Source: a virus
DNA: 43,482 nt
Strand: one strand, 5' to 3'
IMG/VR virus record: IMGVR_UViG_3300009160_000061
Coordinates: 1-43,482 of that record
Within the stretch, counting starts at the first letter, position 1. Each line of letters opens with the position of its first letter. Of this stretch, positions 7,176 to 14,753 are shown one piece after another. Below the pieces are notes generated by a model. That model saw only the letters and a program-made list of their open reading frames with translations, made no database searches and had not been told where the DNA came from. The translations under genes and the position numbers were made by a program.

Positions 7176-7772
7176 TTTATCAATACCTTTAGACTCTAAA
7201 ATAGTATAAAGGTATTTTTTTTGTTGTTTAGAGGTATCCTTAACCAAGATACAATCCAACCTACCATTTTTTATTAAATAATCCTCAAGAACATCTATAA
7301 ATCTTGAGCATTCATCAATAGATTTTAAAGAAACCAAATTTACCTTATCATCATTTTGTATTGCAACTTTATTATTAAGTTTAGATATTAGTTTTATTCC
7401 TGACCTTGTTAGATACTTTTTAATAAAACCACCGAAAGATATTTTATTCTTTTCATCAACATCATATAGTAACTCTTCAATATTATAATCAACAATCTTA
7501 GTAAGACGGTAATCAGGATCATCAATATCCACTTTTATTTGTCTTCCTAGTTCGTCTTTAACAAAATATAAATTAAAGTCTGTTGAACCTGATTCTAAAA
7601 AACCAATCTCATACTTACAAGGTTTACCATTCTCGAATGATTTTGAAAATAAAACATTGTTACTTGTTTTAAGGGTATCGTTAAAATATTTGTTTGCCCT
7701 CTCTAATGTTTTAAATTTATTTAAAATCTTTTTTCTTTTCTTATTTTTAAATAAGACTATTAGATATTTCAT
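7134..7772 (-). CDS. Hypothetical protein
   Basis: 212 aa, no recognised family. The N-terminus is basic (KNKKRKKILNKFKTLERANKYF), followed by a beta-rich central region and a lysine-rich C-terminus. No signal peptide or membrane segment. Read divergently from the dnaJ-like gene (44-nt spacer). The 3' end overlaps the plus-strand gene 6846-7175 and holds that operon's terminator. Confidence 0.75.
   Translation of the reverse strand: MKYLIVLFKNKKRKKILNKFKTLERANKYFNDTLKTSNNVLFSKSFENGKPCKYEIGFLESGSTDFNLYFVKDELGRQIKVDIDDPDYRLTKIVDYNIEELLYDVDEKNKISFGGFIKKYLTRSGIKLISKLNNKVAIQNDDKVNLVSLKSIDECSRFIDVLEDYLIKNGRLDCILVKDTSKQQKKYLYTILESKGIDKSFLYRRFTTFTRE
7182..7221 (+). terminator. rho-independent terminator inside the convergent gene
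   Basis: Perfect 10-bp stem AATACCTTTA / TAAAGGTATT (7182-7191 and 7207-7216) with a 15-nt loop and an eight-T run. It ends the plus-strand operon after 7175 but lies within the coding sequence of the minus-strand gene 7134-7772. Confidence 0.8.
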
Positions 7773-7816
7773 ATTTTTTATCCTATATTACAAATAATAC
7801 AACAAAAAATTAATAA

Positions 7817-8740
7817 ATGAACTCTGAAAATTATTATAACATATTAGGCGTTGAGGAGACGGCAACACAAGACGAAATTAAGAAGGCTTATAGAAGTTTA
7901 GCAAAGGAAAACCACCCAGATAAAGGCGGGGATGAAGAATTGTTTAAGAAAATATCTGGTGCTTATGATGTGATTGGGGATGACAATAAACGTAGAGAAT
8001 ATGACATCCAAAGAAAGAACCCATTCGGCAATTCAAAGTTCGACCAATTTTCGGATATGTATGAGATGTTTAATAATCAATTTAGACAACAAAGAAAACC
8101 ATCAAGAGTAATCAACTTAAGTGTGGATGTTTTAAAAAGTTTCACTAATGAAAAAGTTTCGTTAAATTATAAAAGAAAAGAAAAGTGTGATCCTTGTAAT
8201 GGTACTGGTGGTGATAAAAAAGTTTGTGAAACATGTAAAGGAGAAGGGATTACTTGGAAACAAATGGGGAGTGGAATGTTCGTACAAATGGTACAATCTC
8301 CATGTGACTCTTGTCGAGGATTTGGAACAATTATAACGAATGCTTGTTATGCTTGTCATGGATCTGGTACAAAAGATGAGGTAAAGTCAGTTGAAGTTAA
8401 AGTACCACATGGTATTGATGATGGACAAATGTTGAGACTAAATGATATGGGCGATTATGGTAATGGAATATACGGGGATTTATTATTAAAAATTAGTTTA
8501 ACAAATGAGAGTGGATTTGAAAAATTTGGGGAACATTTAATTTATAATAAGTTTTTTAATTTAGAAGAGATTAACAAGGATAATTTTATAGTTCCACACC
8601 CTGATGGGGACATATCGGTCAATTTCCCAAAACATATGGATACATCTAAACCATTGAGAATTAAGAGTAAAGGATTTAGATTACAGACTGTTATAGGAGA
8701 TCTGCTAATAAGACCATATTTGAAATATGATAGGGATTAA
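7817..8740 (+). CDS. dnaJ: DnaJ-type (Hsp40) co-chaperone
   Basis: 307 aa. An N-terminal J domain (residues 4-64) carries the HPD tripeptide at 33-35 that activates Hsp70 ATPase. A short linker with NPFGNSKF replaces the usual Gly/Phe region, followed by four CxxCxGxG zinc repeats (CDPCNGTG, CETCKGEG, CDSCRGFG, CYACHGSG) and a shortened substrate-binding beta domain. Host DnaJ proteins are about 370 aa, so this is a compact version. No DnaK or GrpE is nearby; it probably recruits host DnaK for virion assembly or replication. The stop overlaps the minus-strand gene 8737-8895 by 4 nt. Confidence 0.95.
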   Translation: MNSENYYNILGVEETATQDEIKKAYRSLAKENHPDKGGDEELFKKISGAYDVIGDDNKRREYDIQRKNPFGNSKFDQFSDMYEMFNNQFRQQRKPSRVINLSVDVLKSFTNEKVSLNYKRKEKCDPCNGTGGDKKVCETCKGEGITWKQMGSGMFVQMVQSPCDSCRGFGTIITNACYACHGSGTKDEVKSVEVKVPHGIDDGQMLRLNDMGDYGNGIYGDLLLKISLTNESGFEKFGEHLIYNKFFNLEEINKDNFIVPHPDGDISVNFPKHMDTSKPLRIKSKGFRLQTVIGDLLIRPYLKYDRD

Positions 8741-8895
8741 AACCAAGATACGATGTCTTGAACCAATCTAACGGCTCCGTAAATTGCCAAAGAAAATAAT
8801 AATCCACCTGAGATTACTAAAAACATTTGTAAATTTTCTTGTCCTTTATTACATTTACGACATCCTGTGACTTTAGTTGCTTCTTTCTTTTCCAT
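8737..8895 (-). CDS. Small single-span membrane protein with CxxC
   Basis: 52 aa: basic N-terminus, a Cys pair (TGCRKCNKG, residues 10-18), one transmembrane helix (about 24-46) and a short tail. Start ATG at 8895. The stop overlaps the dnaJ stop. It lies 7 nt downstream of gene 8903-9409 on the same strand, so the two are probably one transcript. Family not recognised. Confidence 0.6.
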   Translation of the reverse strand: MEKKEATKVTGCRKCNKGQENLQMFLVISGGLLFSLAIYGAVRLVQDIVSWF

Positions 8896-8902
8896 AAATT
8901 AA

Positions 8903-9409
8903 TTATAATAACACGGTTCTTAAATGAAAATACTTTTCTATTATAACTTTTCTTGCTTGGACAACATCTCTACCGTAAAGTTTTAAATAATTACCATTAT
9001 CGGAAAAAGTACTTGACACCACTAAAAAAGTATTATCTTCGCCACGAGCAAGGATAAATTCAATGTAGTCAAAAACCTCCTCATCTTCATTATTATTTCT
9101 TTTGTGTACAAATTTTATTTTTTTCTCTTCCGGGTTTAATGAAAATTCATTAAGTATTTTTCTATATTTGTCTCTTATTAATTTTGAAATCATAAGGTTA
9201 GGGACACCAACTCGTGTATGTATATTAATATTGGAACTAATCGCAGTTAGAATTATGTCTTTTATTTCATCATAACTTAAATTACTCTTTCTATCTTCTG
9301 TTTGATGAGTTGTTGAAATAAATTTAACTCCTTCAGGAGAAGTAAATAACCTATGGTACTTACCTCTATTTTCTAAAATTAAATTTTTAAGAACATTTAA
9401 TGTTTTCAT
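8903..9409 (-). CDS. Hypothetical protein with packaging-tag-like N-terminus
   Basis: 168 aa, family unknown. The N-terminus MKTLNVLKNLILENRGK aligns without gaps with that of the LRR protein at 10559 (MELVKLLSNIVKENTNK; shared L7, N9, E13, N14, K17, R20, L21) although the rest differs. ILE before Asn fits a prohead-protease site of the (L/I)xE type. The remaining protein has a mixed alpha/beta pattern. A TATTTATT element lies 4 nt before the ATG. Confidence 0.75.
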   Translation of the reverse strand: MKTLNVLKNLILENRGKYHRLFTSPEGVKFISTTHQTEDRKSNLSYDEIKDIILTAISSNINIHTRVGVPNLMISKLIRDKYRKILNEFSLNPEEKKIKFVHKRNNNEDEEVFDYIEFILARGEDNTFLVVSSTFSDNGNYLKLYGRDVVQARKVIIEKYFHLRTVLL

Positions 9410-9413
9410 TATT

Positions 9414-9421
9414 AATAAATA
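9414..9421 (-). promoter_or_regulatory. TATTTATT element, 4 nt before ATG 9409
   Basis: On the minus strand TATTTATT ends 4 nt before the start codon. With a -10-like position this would put the transcript start at or next to the ATG. Confidence 0.55.
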
Positions 9422-9429
9422 TAATGAAA

Positions 9430-9455
9430 TAAAAAAAGGGGACCAAAAGTCCCCT
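9430..9455 (-). terminator. rho-independent terminator (minus strand)
   Basis: Stem AGGGGAC / GTCCCCT (9437-9443 and 9449-9455) with a 5-nt loop. On the minus strand it is followed by seven T. It ends the short transcription unit 9458-9618. Confidence 0.8.
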
Positions 9456-9457
9456 CT

Positions 9458-9556
9458 TTATATTTTTCCTGTTAGGAAGGTATTTTGACCTGTCTCTAAT
9501 AACCGTAAGATGACATCACGACTTGCGTTTTTTAAATGGTGTACCAAATCATCCAT
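9458..9556 (-). CDS. Possible 32-aa small protein
   Basis: A 32-codon frame (MDDLVHHLKNASRDVILRLL..., ending TFLTGKI) framed by a well-formed promoter (9587-9618) and a terminator (9430-9455), so at least a short transcript is likely. The peptide would be a single amphipathic helix. It could instead be a small RNA; coding is uncertain. Confidence 0.45.
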   Translation of the reverse strand: MDDLVHHLKNASRDVILRLLETGQNTFLTGKI

Positions 9557-9586
9557 TTTGTTTAGTGGTTAACCACATCCACAATA

Positions 9587-9618
9587 CAAATATAGTTGTT
9601 TTATATTTATCCACCAAA
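9587..9618 (-). promoter_or_regulatory. Bacteroidota-type promoter (TTTG-N20-TATATTTG)
   Basis: Minus strand: TTTG (9618-9615), 20 nt, TATATTTG (9594-9587). This matches the Bacteroidota sigma-A elements at -33 and -7. It reads toward the 9458-9556 unit. Confidence 0.75.
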
Positions 9619-9675
9619 GTTTTTTTATATTTTTTTCTTGTTGATTAATTACTATAAGTTTATTATTTTTTGAAT

Positions 9676-10515
9676 ATGTTAAGTTATATCGGAGGAAAAA
9701 GTAAAATAGGAAAGTGGATCGTCCCTTTCTATGATAAGAATATGGAAACGTATGTTGAGACGTTTGGAGGGATGTTTTGGTGTTTTTATAATATGGACTT
9801 AAAAGAGTTCCCCAACCTAAAGAAAGTTGTTTACAACGACTTTAACCCATTAAACTACAACTTATTTAAGTGTATCCAAAACCCAACGGAGTTATTGAAG
9901 GCAATAAACTCAATTGATTGTCAAAAATTTGGTGAGGTGACAACTCCACCATTATATAAAGAACAATTTACCAGGTTCCAAGCTGAAATATTTAATGAAG
10001 GTTTCAGCGTAAAACCTGGCGATTATGAAGTTGCAGCAAAATATGTTTACGTTTTAACTCAAGTATTTAGTGGATCAAAACCTGAAACAAGTTCTTTTAT
10101 TGATCTTAAAGGTAAGTACAAGTCAAAGTATTTGACGTTTAGAGATAAACTATCAAAGCCTGATTGGATTGATCATTTTATTAAGATCACAAAAGTGGAA
10201 AATATGGACTTTGCGGATGTAATTAAAAAATATGACTCACCATCCACATACATTTATTTGGATCCACCATATTGGAAAACAGAAAACTATTATTCTAACC
10301 ATGATTTTGATAGACAAGACCATGAAAGATTGGCAAACACGTTGAAAAACATTGAAGGTAAGTTTTCTTTATCGTATTATGATTTCCCTTTATTATCCGA
10401 ATGGTTCCCTAAAAATGAATACAGATGGGAATCAAAGGAGTTTGCAAAGGCCGCGGCAGCAAAAAAAGGTAAAAAACAAAATATGGGAGAAGAGATATTA
10501 ATAATGAACTATTAA
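9676..10515 (+). CDS. dam: Dam-type DNA adenine N6 methyltransferase (D12 class)
   Basis: 279 aa from ATG 9676; the two extra codons of a TTG start are not needed. Motif GGKSKIG near the N-terminus (residues 6-12) forms the SAM-binding loop; the catalytic motif DPPY (YIYLDPPYWKTENYYS) is near residue 196. The size fits T4-Dam and MboIA-like enzymes, which methylate adenine in GATC-type sites. In a phage it would protect the genome from restriction or mark replication sites. It stands alone after a 120-nt spacer with no restriction partner. Target sequence cannot be read from the protein. Confidence 0.92.
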   Translation: MLSYIGGKSKIGKWIVPFYDKNMETYVETFGGMFWCFYNMDLKEFPNLKKVVYNDFNPLNYNLFKCIQNPTELLKAINSIDCQKFGEVTTPPLYKEQFTRFQAEIFNEGFSVKPGDYEVAAKYVYVLTQVFSGSKPETSSFIDLKGKYKSKYLTFRDKLSKPDWIDHFIKITKVENMDFADVIKKYDSPSTYIYLDPPYWKTENYYSNHDFDRQDHERLANTLKNIEGKFSLSYYDFPLLSEWFPKNEYRWESKEFAKAAAAKKGKKQNMGEEILIMNY

Positions 10516-10536
10516 GATTTTTTTTCATAATTCTAA

Positions 10537-10544
10537 TATTTATT
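10537..10544 (+). promoter_or_regulatory. TATTTATT motif before gene 10559
   Basis: TATTTATT ends 14 nt before the ATG at 10559, in the 43-nt spacer after the methylase gene. Same octamer as in the second promoter set. Confidence 0.45.
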
Positions 10545-10558
10545 AATAAAAAAATATC

Positions 10559-12493
10559 ATGGAACTTGTTAAATTATTATCAAATATAGTTAAAGAAAAT
10601 ACGAATAAAAAAAATAGGTTATTACTTGAATATCCAGAATCTACCGTTAAAAAACTTGTTGGAAAATTTTCTGGCCAAACAGAAGATTCGATTGAGGTTA
10701 TTAAACAAACAATATCTGATTTTGAAAGATTTAAAGGTACTTTACAGGGTAATGAGAGAGATATCTTTACTTATGACTATCAAAAACTAAAAGATGTTGT
10801 AAACTCCAAGTCTGAGAGTCAAAAGTCTAAAAAATCTTTTGATGACATTTATAAGACTTTCATGGAAAAAAATGCCGGAGCAGATAAAAGATTAACAAAG
10901 TTAAACATTAAGAAATTTTTTGAAATGAAAGCTTTGGATTCTAAGAAGTTCAGAAAAGACATTTTAACTATGACATCCATAGAACTTTCTGCTTTAATAA
11001 GAAGAGACTTTGAAAATTTTATGAAAGAAAAGTTAACTGAAAAGTTGGTTAAAGAAAATCCCCAAGAAAATATAGAACAAGTCGTTAATAGGGTTGATAG
11101 ATATATTGCAAACTATCCTTTGGTCCCTATTAATACTAAACCGGCGGGTATGATGACTTTTATTGAGTTTGAACATGTTGTTGACGTTTTACCTATGCAG
11201 GATGAATATAAAATGCCTGAAGTTGATGTTAATGATGTTGATGTCACATATGAGGATGACACTATATTAATATTTGCACCTGATCAAAAACATAAGTGTA
11301 TTAATATTAGAAAAAAATTCGCTCCTGATAGAAGATGGTGTACATCTTGGGAGGGATCCTCAAACTATTATTACAATTATAGATTAAGACAGAATTTAAC
11401 TTTATACTATGTAATTAATAAAAATTTAAAAGAAAGTGATGTTAATTATGCGGTGGTAATCTTAGTTGATAACGATTGGAGAAATAACACACAATTTAGA
11501 TTAGCGGATGGAACTAACTCAGGTAGATTCGCAGGATCTACGATTATGCCTTTTAGTGAGATTGTACAAAAAATACCAAACCTAAACGGAAAAGAAAAAT
11601 ACTTCAAACCTAATCCATACTCAAGTGAACAACAAAGTATGATGATGACTTTTGAAAGAAAAAATTTAACAACAGACGATGCGATAAAGGAATTAGGATC
11701 AGAAGAGAATGTTGAATTATGGTTAGAATTAAGAACACCTGACTTAACAACTGTTGGTAATGGTGATCAAATATGGGCAAACTTTACGCCATACTTAAGA
11801 CACAAATACATTGGTATGGATGGTAAGATTAATGGTGAAATGCTTAAAGTAAGTGACAAAGAAAGTAAGGATTATTACCTTTCAAAGAAAAGAAAATCGT
11901 TGTTGTTAACAGATATTGACAAATTAAGTGAAGCGGATGTTTCCTTAATTATGAGTGATGAGATGGCTCCTTACCATGAGGCACTTATTAATTCATATGC
12001 AAAACAATTGGCTAAGAAAAATCTTGACCTGTCATATTTACCTATTTCTTTCCCTAATGATTCTGTTGCCAAATTTGCTATGATGTTTGGGTTAGAAACT
12101 TTATTCGAAATGTTACCTAAAGATACTCAGTTTATTAACTTAGAAAACAAATCAGATAAAGTAAAACCATTTGATGTGCCAGCAAATATATCAAGATTTA
12201 AAAATTTAAAGACCTTTGTTGCTGACAACATAATAAAAAGTTTACCTGAATCTATTGGTGAGTGTGGGGTATTATCATTCCTAAACGTTACCGGGAATAA
12301 GGAACTTAAAACTTTACCAAAATCATTATCAACATTATACTGTCTGACATTTGTGTCAGTGTTAGATTCTGGTATTGATGTTGATAGACTACCTAAAGAG
12401 TTATTTAAATACATGATACCAACCGAAGACTTCTTTATTGTTAATTTCCCACCGGAACTTAAAAAGAAAAGAGGTTGTAAAAGCGAAGACTAA
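10559..12493 (+). CDS. Large protein with RWCT-type domain and C-terminal leucine-rich repeats
   Basis: 644 aa. The N-terminus (MELVKLLSNIVKEN) matches that of gene 8903-9409 and has VKE and LLE sites like phage capsid-targeting propeptides. A helical region follows (25-190). A domain at about 225-330 contains YEDDTILIFAP and DRRWCTSWEG (259-265) and is related to a domain in gene 32761. The C-terminus (about 550-625) has two to three leucine-rich repeats (NLKTFVADN, SLPESIG, FLNVTGN, TLPKSLSTL). LRRs normally bind proteins. Packaging into the virion is inference; enzymatic function unknown. Confidence 0.8.
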   Translation: MELVKLLSNIVKENTNKKNRLLLEYPESTVKKLVGKFSGQTEDSIEVIKQTISDFERFKGTLQGNERDIFTYDYQKLKDVVNSKSESQKSKKSFDDIYKTFMEKNAGADKRLTKLNIKKFFEMKALDSKKFRKDILTMTSIELSALIRRDFENFMKEKLTEKLVKENPQENIEQVVNRVDRYIANYPLVPINTKPAGMMTFIEFEHVVDVLPMQDEYKMPEVDVNDVDVTYEDDTILIFAPDQKHKCINIRKKFAPDRRWCTSWEGSSNYYYNYRLRQNLTLYYVINKNLKESDVNYAVVILVDNDWRNNTQFRLADGTNSGRFAGSTIMPFSEIVQKIPNLNGKEKYFKPNPYSSEQQSMMMTFERKNLTTDDAIKELGSEENVELWLELRTPDLTTVGNGDQIWANFTPYLRHKYIGMDGKINGEMLKVSDKESKDYYLSKKRKSLLLTDIDKLSEADVSLIMSDEMAPYHEALINSYAKQLAKKNLDLSYLPISFPNDSVAKFAMMFGLETLFEMLPKDTQFINLENKSDKVKPFDVPANISRFKNLKTFVADNIIKSLPESIGECGVLSFLNVTGNKELKTLPKSLSTLYCLTFVSVLDSGIDVDRLPKELFKYMIPTEDFFIVNFPPELKKKRGCKSED

Positions 12494-12494
12494 A

Positions 12495-12785
12495 ATGAAA
12501 AACGTAGACATAGAGGTTTATATTAGTAACCTCATTAATTTTTTTGAAAAAAATCCTAATGATTTGCTTGTTTTAATAGGTGACTTACAAAAGGATGAAT
12601 TCTATGTAAAATTAAAAGAAAGAGCTATTTCTAATTTTGAAAAGGGTCAGGATTATATTTTAACAAAGTCACAAATTGTTGAGGTGGTATTGGAATTAAA
12701 ATTACCTATCATTAAGGGAGAAAAAAAACCTTATATTGATAAGATAATACAAAGAACAAAATTTGGTGATATTATTTTAAATTAA
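12495..12785 (+). CDS. Hypothetical protein
   Basis: 96 aa from ATG 12495, one nt after the preceding stop; the longer upstream reading overlaps the LRR gene and was not used. Two predicted helices, a short loop and a C-terminal segment KPYIDKIIQRTKFGDIIL. No recognised family or motif. Likely the last gene of the LRR operon. Confidence 0.65.
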   Translation: MKNVDIEVYISNLINFFEKNPNDLLVLIGDLQKDEFYVKLKERAISNFEKGQDYILTKSQIVEVVLELKLPIIKGEKKPYIDKIIQRTKFGDIILN

Positions 12786-12786
12786 T

Positions 12787-12817
12787 TTTGTTTATTTAAA
12801 ATAAACCATTACATTTG
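12787..12817 (+). promoter_or_regulatory. Bacteroidota-type promoter (TTTG-N19-TACATTTG)
   Basis: TTTG (12787-12790), 19 nt, TACATTTG (12810-12817), a near-perfect fit to the -33/-7 consensus. It serves the DUF932 gene with a leader of about 20 nt. Confidence 0.8.
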
Positions 12818-12841
12818 TTTTATAATTTTAAATCTAAAGAC

Positions 12842-13597
12842 ATGATCTACACACCAGAACTTATTAAAACACAAGCACCTTCAGTATTTGCAACTTCAGC
12901 CTCACCTAAGATGACAGAAAAGTACACATTTGTACCAACAGACCAGGTTTTGGAATTCTTTGATAGAGAAGGTTGGCAAATCGCATCAGTAAAACAAACA
13001 GGGAAGGGAGTACATTCTCTACACGAGATCAGATTCCGTAATAGTGAACTACCAAAAGTAGGTGACACTTTGGTTGAGGCGATCGTAAAAAACTCACACA
13101 ACGGTTCATCGGCATTTTCATTGAGTGCAGGACTATTCAGACTTGTGTGTTCAAACGGATTAACAGTACCAACCGCAGTCGCTGAGAGATTCACAATGAG
13201 ACATAACCACTTTCAATTAGACGACGTTAAAGAGTTGGCAGACAACTTTTCTAAAAAACTTCCATTTATTGAACAATCTGTTGGTCGTATGATGTCTCGA
13301 GAACTAACGGTTGATGAAAAAATAAATTTCGTACGTGAATCTGCAAAAATTAGATTTAATGCTGAAAAAACATTAAATGATATGGAAATCTTGGGTCTTC
13401 TAACGCCTAATCGACAAGAAGATGAAGGAGATGACCTTTGGAGAGTTTTTAACACCGTACAAGAGAAATTTATCCGTGGTGGGGTACAAGTGTCAAACCA
13501 AAGAGGTAATATGGCAAAGATGCGAAAAATTGATAACATAATCGCACAAAACACAATTAACACAAAACTTTGGGAATTGGCCGAAGAAATGATTTAA
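12842..13597 (+). CDS. DUF932 phage/plasmid-like protein
   Basis: 251 aa from ATG 12842 (the TTG at 12815 lies inside the promoter and is not used). Features of the DUF932 family: an early LHEIRFR strand, the conserved NSHNGSSAFSLSAGLFRLVCSNG stretch (split here as NSHNGSSAF and LFRLVCSNGL), RHNH, and a helical C-terminus. DUF932 proteins are common in phages and plasmids; biochemical role unknown. G+C and codon choice (more ACA, AAC, CGT) look slightly higher than in neighbours. Own promoter and terminator make it a single-gene unit, likely well expressed. Confidence 0.9.
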   Translation: MIYTPELIKTQAPSVFATSASPKMTEKYTFVPTDQVLEFFDREGWQIASVKQTGKGVHSLHEIRFRNSELPKVGDTLVEAIVKNSHNGSSAFSLSAGLFRLVCSNGLTVPTAVAERFTMRHNHFQLDDVKELADNFSKKLPFIEQSVGRMMSRELTVDEKINFVRESAKIRFNAEKTLNDMEILGLLTPNRQEDEGDDLWRVFNTVQEKFIRGGVQVSNQRGNMAKMRKIDNIIAQNTINTKLWELAEEMI

Positions 13598-13602
13598 TAA
13601 AG

Positions 13603-13630
13603 AAGTGGTGACTTTTTCACCACTTTTTTT
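13603..13630 (+). terminator. rho-independent terminator
   Basis: Perfect 9-bp stem AAGTGGTGA / TCACCACTT (13603-13611, 13617-13625), 5-nt loop, T run. Confidence 0.9.
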
Positions 13631-13641
13631 ATTCTTATATT

Positions 13642-13980
13642 ATGGATAAAAAAGATTATTTTGGAAAGGAAGATGAGTTCTTAAAATCAATTTACGATAA
13701 AGAAGGTAAACTATTATCCAAAAATAGGGTACAGGGAACTCTTAATTTAACTCCTGAATTATTACTTGAAAAGAATTATAAGATAGAGTATTGTGATATG
13801 TTAACATATGAAAATGGGTTTTTTTATACGGATACCATTTTTAGAAATAAGTCTGACATATTCATATATTTATCAAAAAAGGAAACAAATGAAGTTGGTT
13901 ATCAAACCATGATATATTTTGACCCTGAAAGATTAGAAGAAATAAAATTCTTCATAAAAAATTTAATAAAATTAAAATAA
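13642..13980 (+). CDS. Hypothetical protein, first gene of the redox cassette
   Basis: 112 aa, no recognised family; predicted alpha/beta with a lysine-rich C-terminal helix. No Cys motif beyond one residue. Its stop overlaps the thioredoxin start (TAATG), so it is co-translated with it. Confidence 0.7.
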   Translation: MDKKDYFGKEDEFLKSIYDKEGKLLSKNRVQGTLNLTPELLLEKNYKIEYCDMLTYENGFFYTDTIFRNKSDIFIYLSKKETNEVGYQTMIYFDPERLEEIKFFIKNLIKLK

Positions 13981-14294
13981 TGGAAATTAGTGGTGATGAA
14001 CTAACAAAAAAAATAAACTCAGGTAAAAAAGTTATTGTTGAGTTTTGGGCGGAATGGTGCGGACCATGTAAGATGATGAAACCAGTTTTTGAAAAAGTAT
14101 CAACGGAAAATGAAACAGAAGTTGAAATGTATACGATGAATGTGGATCTTAATAAAGAGATTAGTTCAACTCTAGGGATTAGAAGCATCCCTACTGTAAA
14201 AATTTTCAATGAGGGAAATGTTGTTGATACACGAGTTGGTGTTATGGCCGAAAACAACATAAAAAGTTTAGTTAAAAATCTTTTATTAAATTAA
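13980..14294 (+). CDS. trxA: Thioredoxin
   Basis: 104 aa, full thioredoxin length. Active site WCGPC at residues 26-30 within VEFWAEWCGPCKMM, the cis-proline SIPT at 69-72, and a C-terminal GVMAENNIKSLVK helix. It reduces disulfides using host thioredoxin reductase. Phage thioredoxins serve ribonucleotide reductase or polymerase processivity; no such partner is in the window. First of three thiol-related genes with a lipoprotein in between. Confidence 0.95.
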   Translation: MEISGDELTKKINSGKKVIVEFWAEWCGPCKMMKPVFEKVSTENETEVEMYTMNVDLNKEISSTLGIRSIPTVKIFNEGNVVDTRVGVMAENNIKSLVKNLLLN

Positions 14295-14295
14295 T

Positions 14296-14436
14296 ATGTA
14301 TAGAATAATTTTATCAGTTTTGTTAACCTTTGTTTTATTTTCATGTAAGACAACAAAATCCGCTAATTGCGATGCTTATGGGTCGAACCAAAATAAAAAC
14401 TATTATAATGATAGTATAAATTACTTAAATAAATAA
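14296..14436 (+). CDS. Small lipoprotein
   Basis: 46 aa, too short for automatic listing. Signal peptide MYRIILSVLLTFVLFSC with the lipobox Cys at residue 17, then KTTKSANCDAYGS. The CDAYG segment after a KTT start recurs in small Bacteroidota lipoproteins. One nt after thioredoxin, 3 nt before the glutaredoxin. Exported and lipid-anchored; role unknown. Confidence 0.7.
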   Translation: MYRIILSVLLTFVLFSCKTTKSANCDAYGSNQNKNYYNDSINYLNK

Positions 14437-14439
14437 AAT

Positions 14440-14727
14440 ATGGATAAGATAGTTGTACTATATACCATGAAAAGTTGTTCTTATTGTCACGACTTAAAAA
14501 ATATGTTGGATAAAGAAAACATTAAATACTTTGATAGGGATATTGACGATTATAAAGAGGAGTATGATATTTTTACAGAAATAACAAAGAATGAATACGT
14601 ACCATCTTTTATGACAATAGAGAACCCAAACTCAAAAAGACCAAAAACTAAATTATTTGCTCCTGAAAGAGATTTTGACGAAATTGAAGATGGGGTGAAA
14701 ATAATAAAAGAATTTTTTAAGAAATAA
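14440..14727 (+). CDS. Glutaredoxin-like protein
   Basis: 95 aa. N-terminal strand then KSCSYCHDLKNML, a CxxC active site (Cys13, Cys16) at the glutaredoxin position, and EYVPSF as the likely cis-proline segment. Active-site CSYC differs from the classical CPYC. It ends at a bidirectional terminator. Substrate not predictable; the pair with thioredoxin suggests a phage thiol-redox unit. Confidence 0.85.
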   Translation: MDKIVVLYTMKSCSYCHDLKNMLDKENIKYFDRDIDDYKEEYDIFTEITKNEYVPSFMTIENPNSKRPKTKLFAPERDFDEIEDGVKIIKEFFKK

Positions 14728-14751
14728 AAAAACCACCTAATGGTGGTTTTT
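14726..14751. terminator. Bidirectional terminator
   Basis: Stem AAAAACCACC / GGTGGTTTTT (from 14728 to 14751) with loop TAAT; A-run on the left and T-run on the right let it work for the glutaredoxin gene and for the convergent minus-strand gene. Confidence 0.85.
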
Positions 14752-14753
14752 CT

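Noticed and set aside
12815-12841. TTG start for the DUF932 gene
   Set aside because: The TTG is part of the TACATTTG promoter element. The same applies to TTG 41133 (uvrC) and ATG 22882.
12847-13563. Long minus-strand frames opposite the DUF932 gene
   Set aside because: They mirror a strongly recognised family on the plus strand and have no family signal or promoter.
13952-14260. Minus-strand frame opposite thioredoxin
   Set aside because: Shadow of the WCGPC gene; no independent support.
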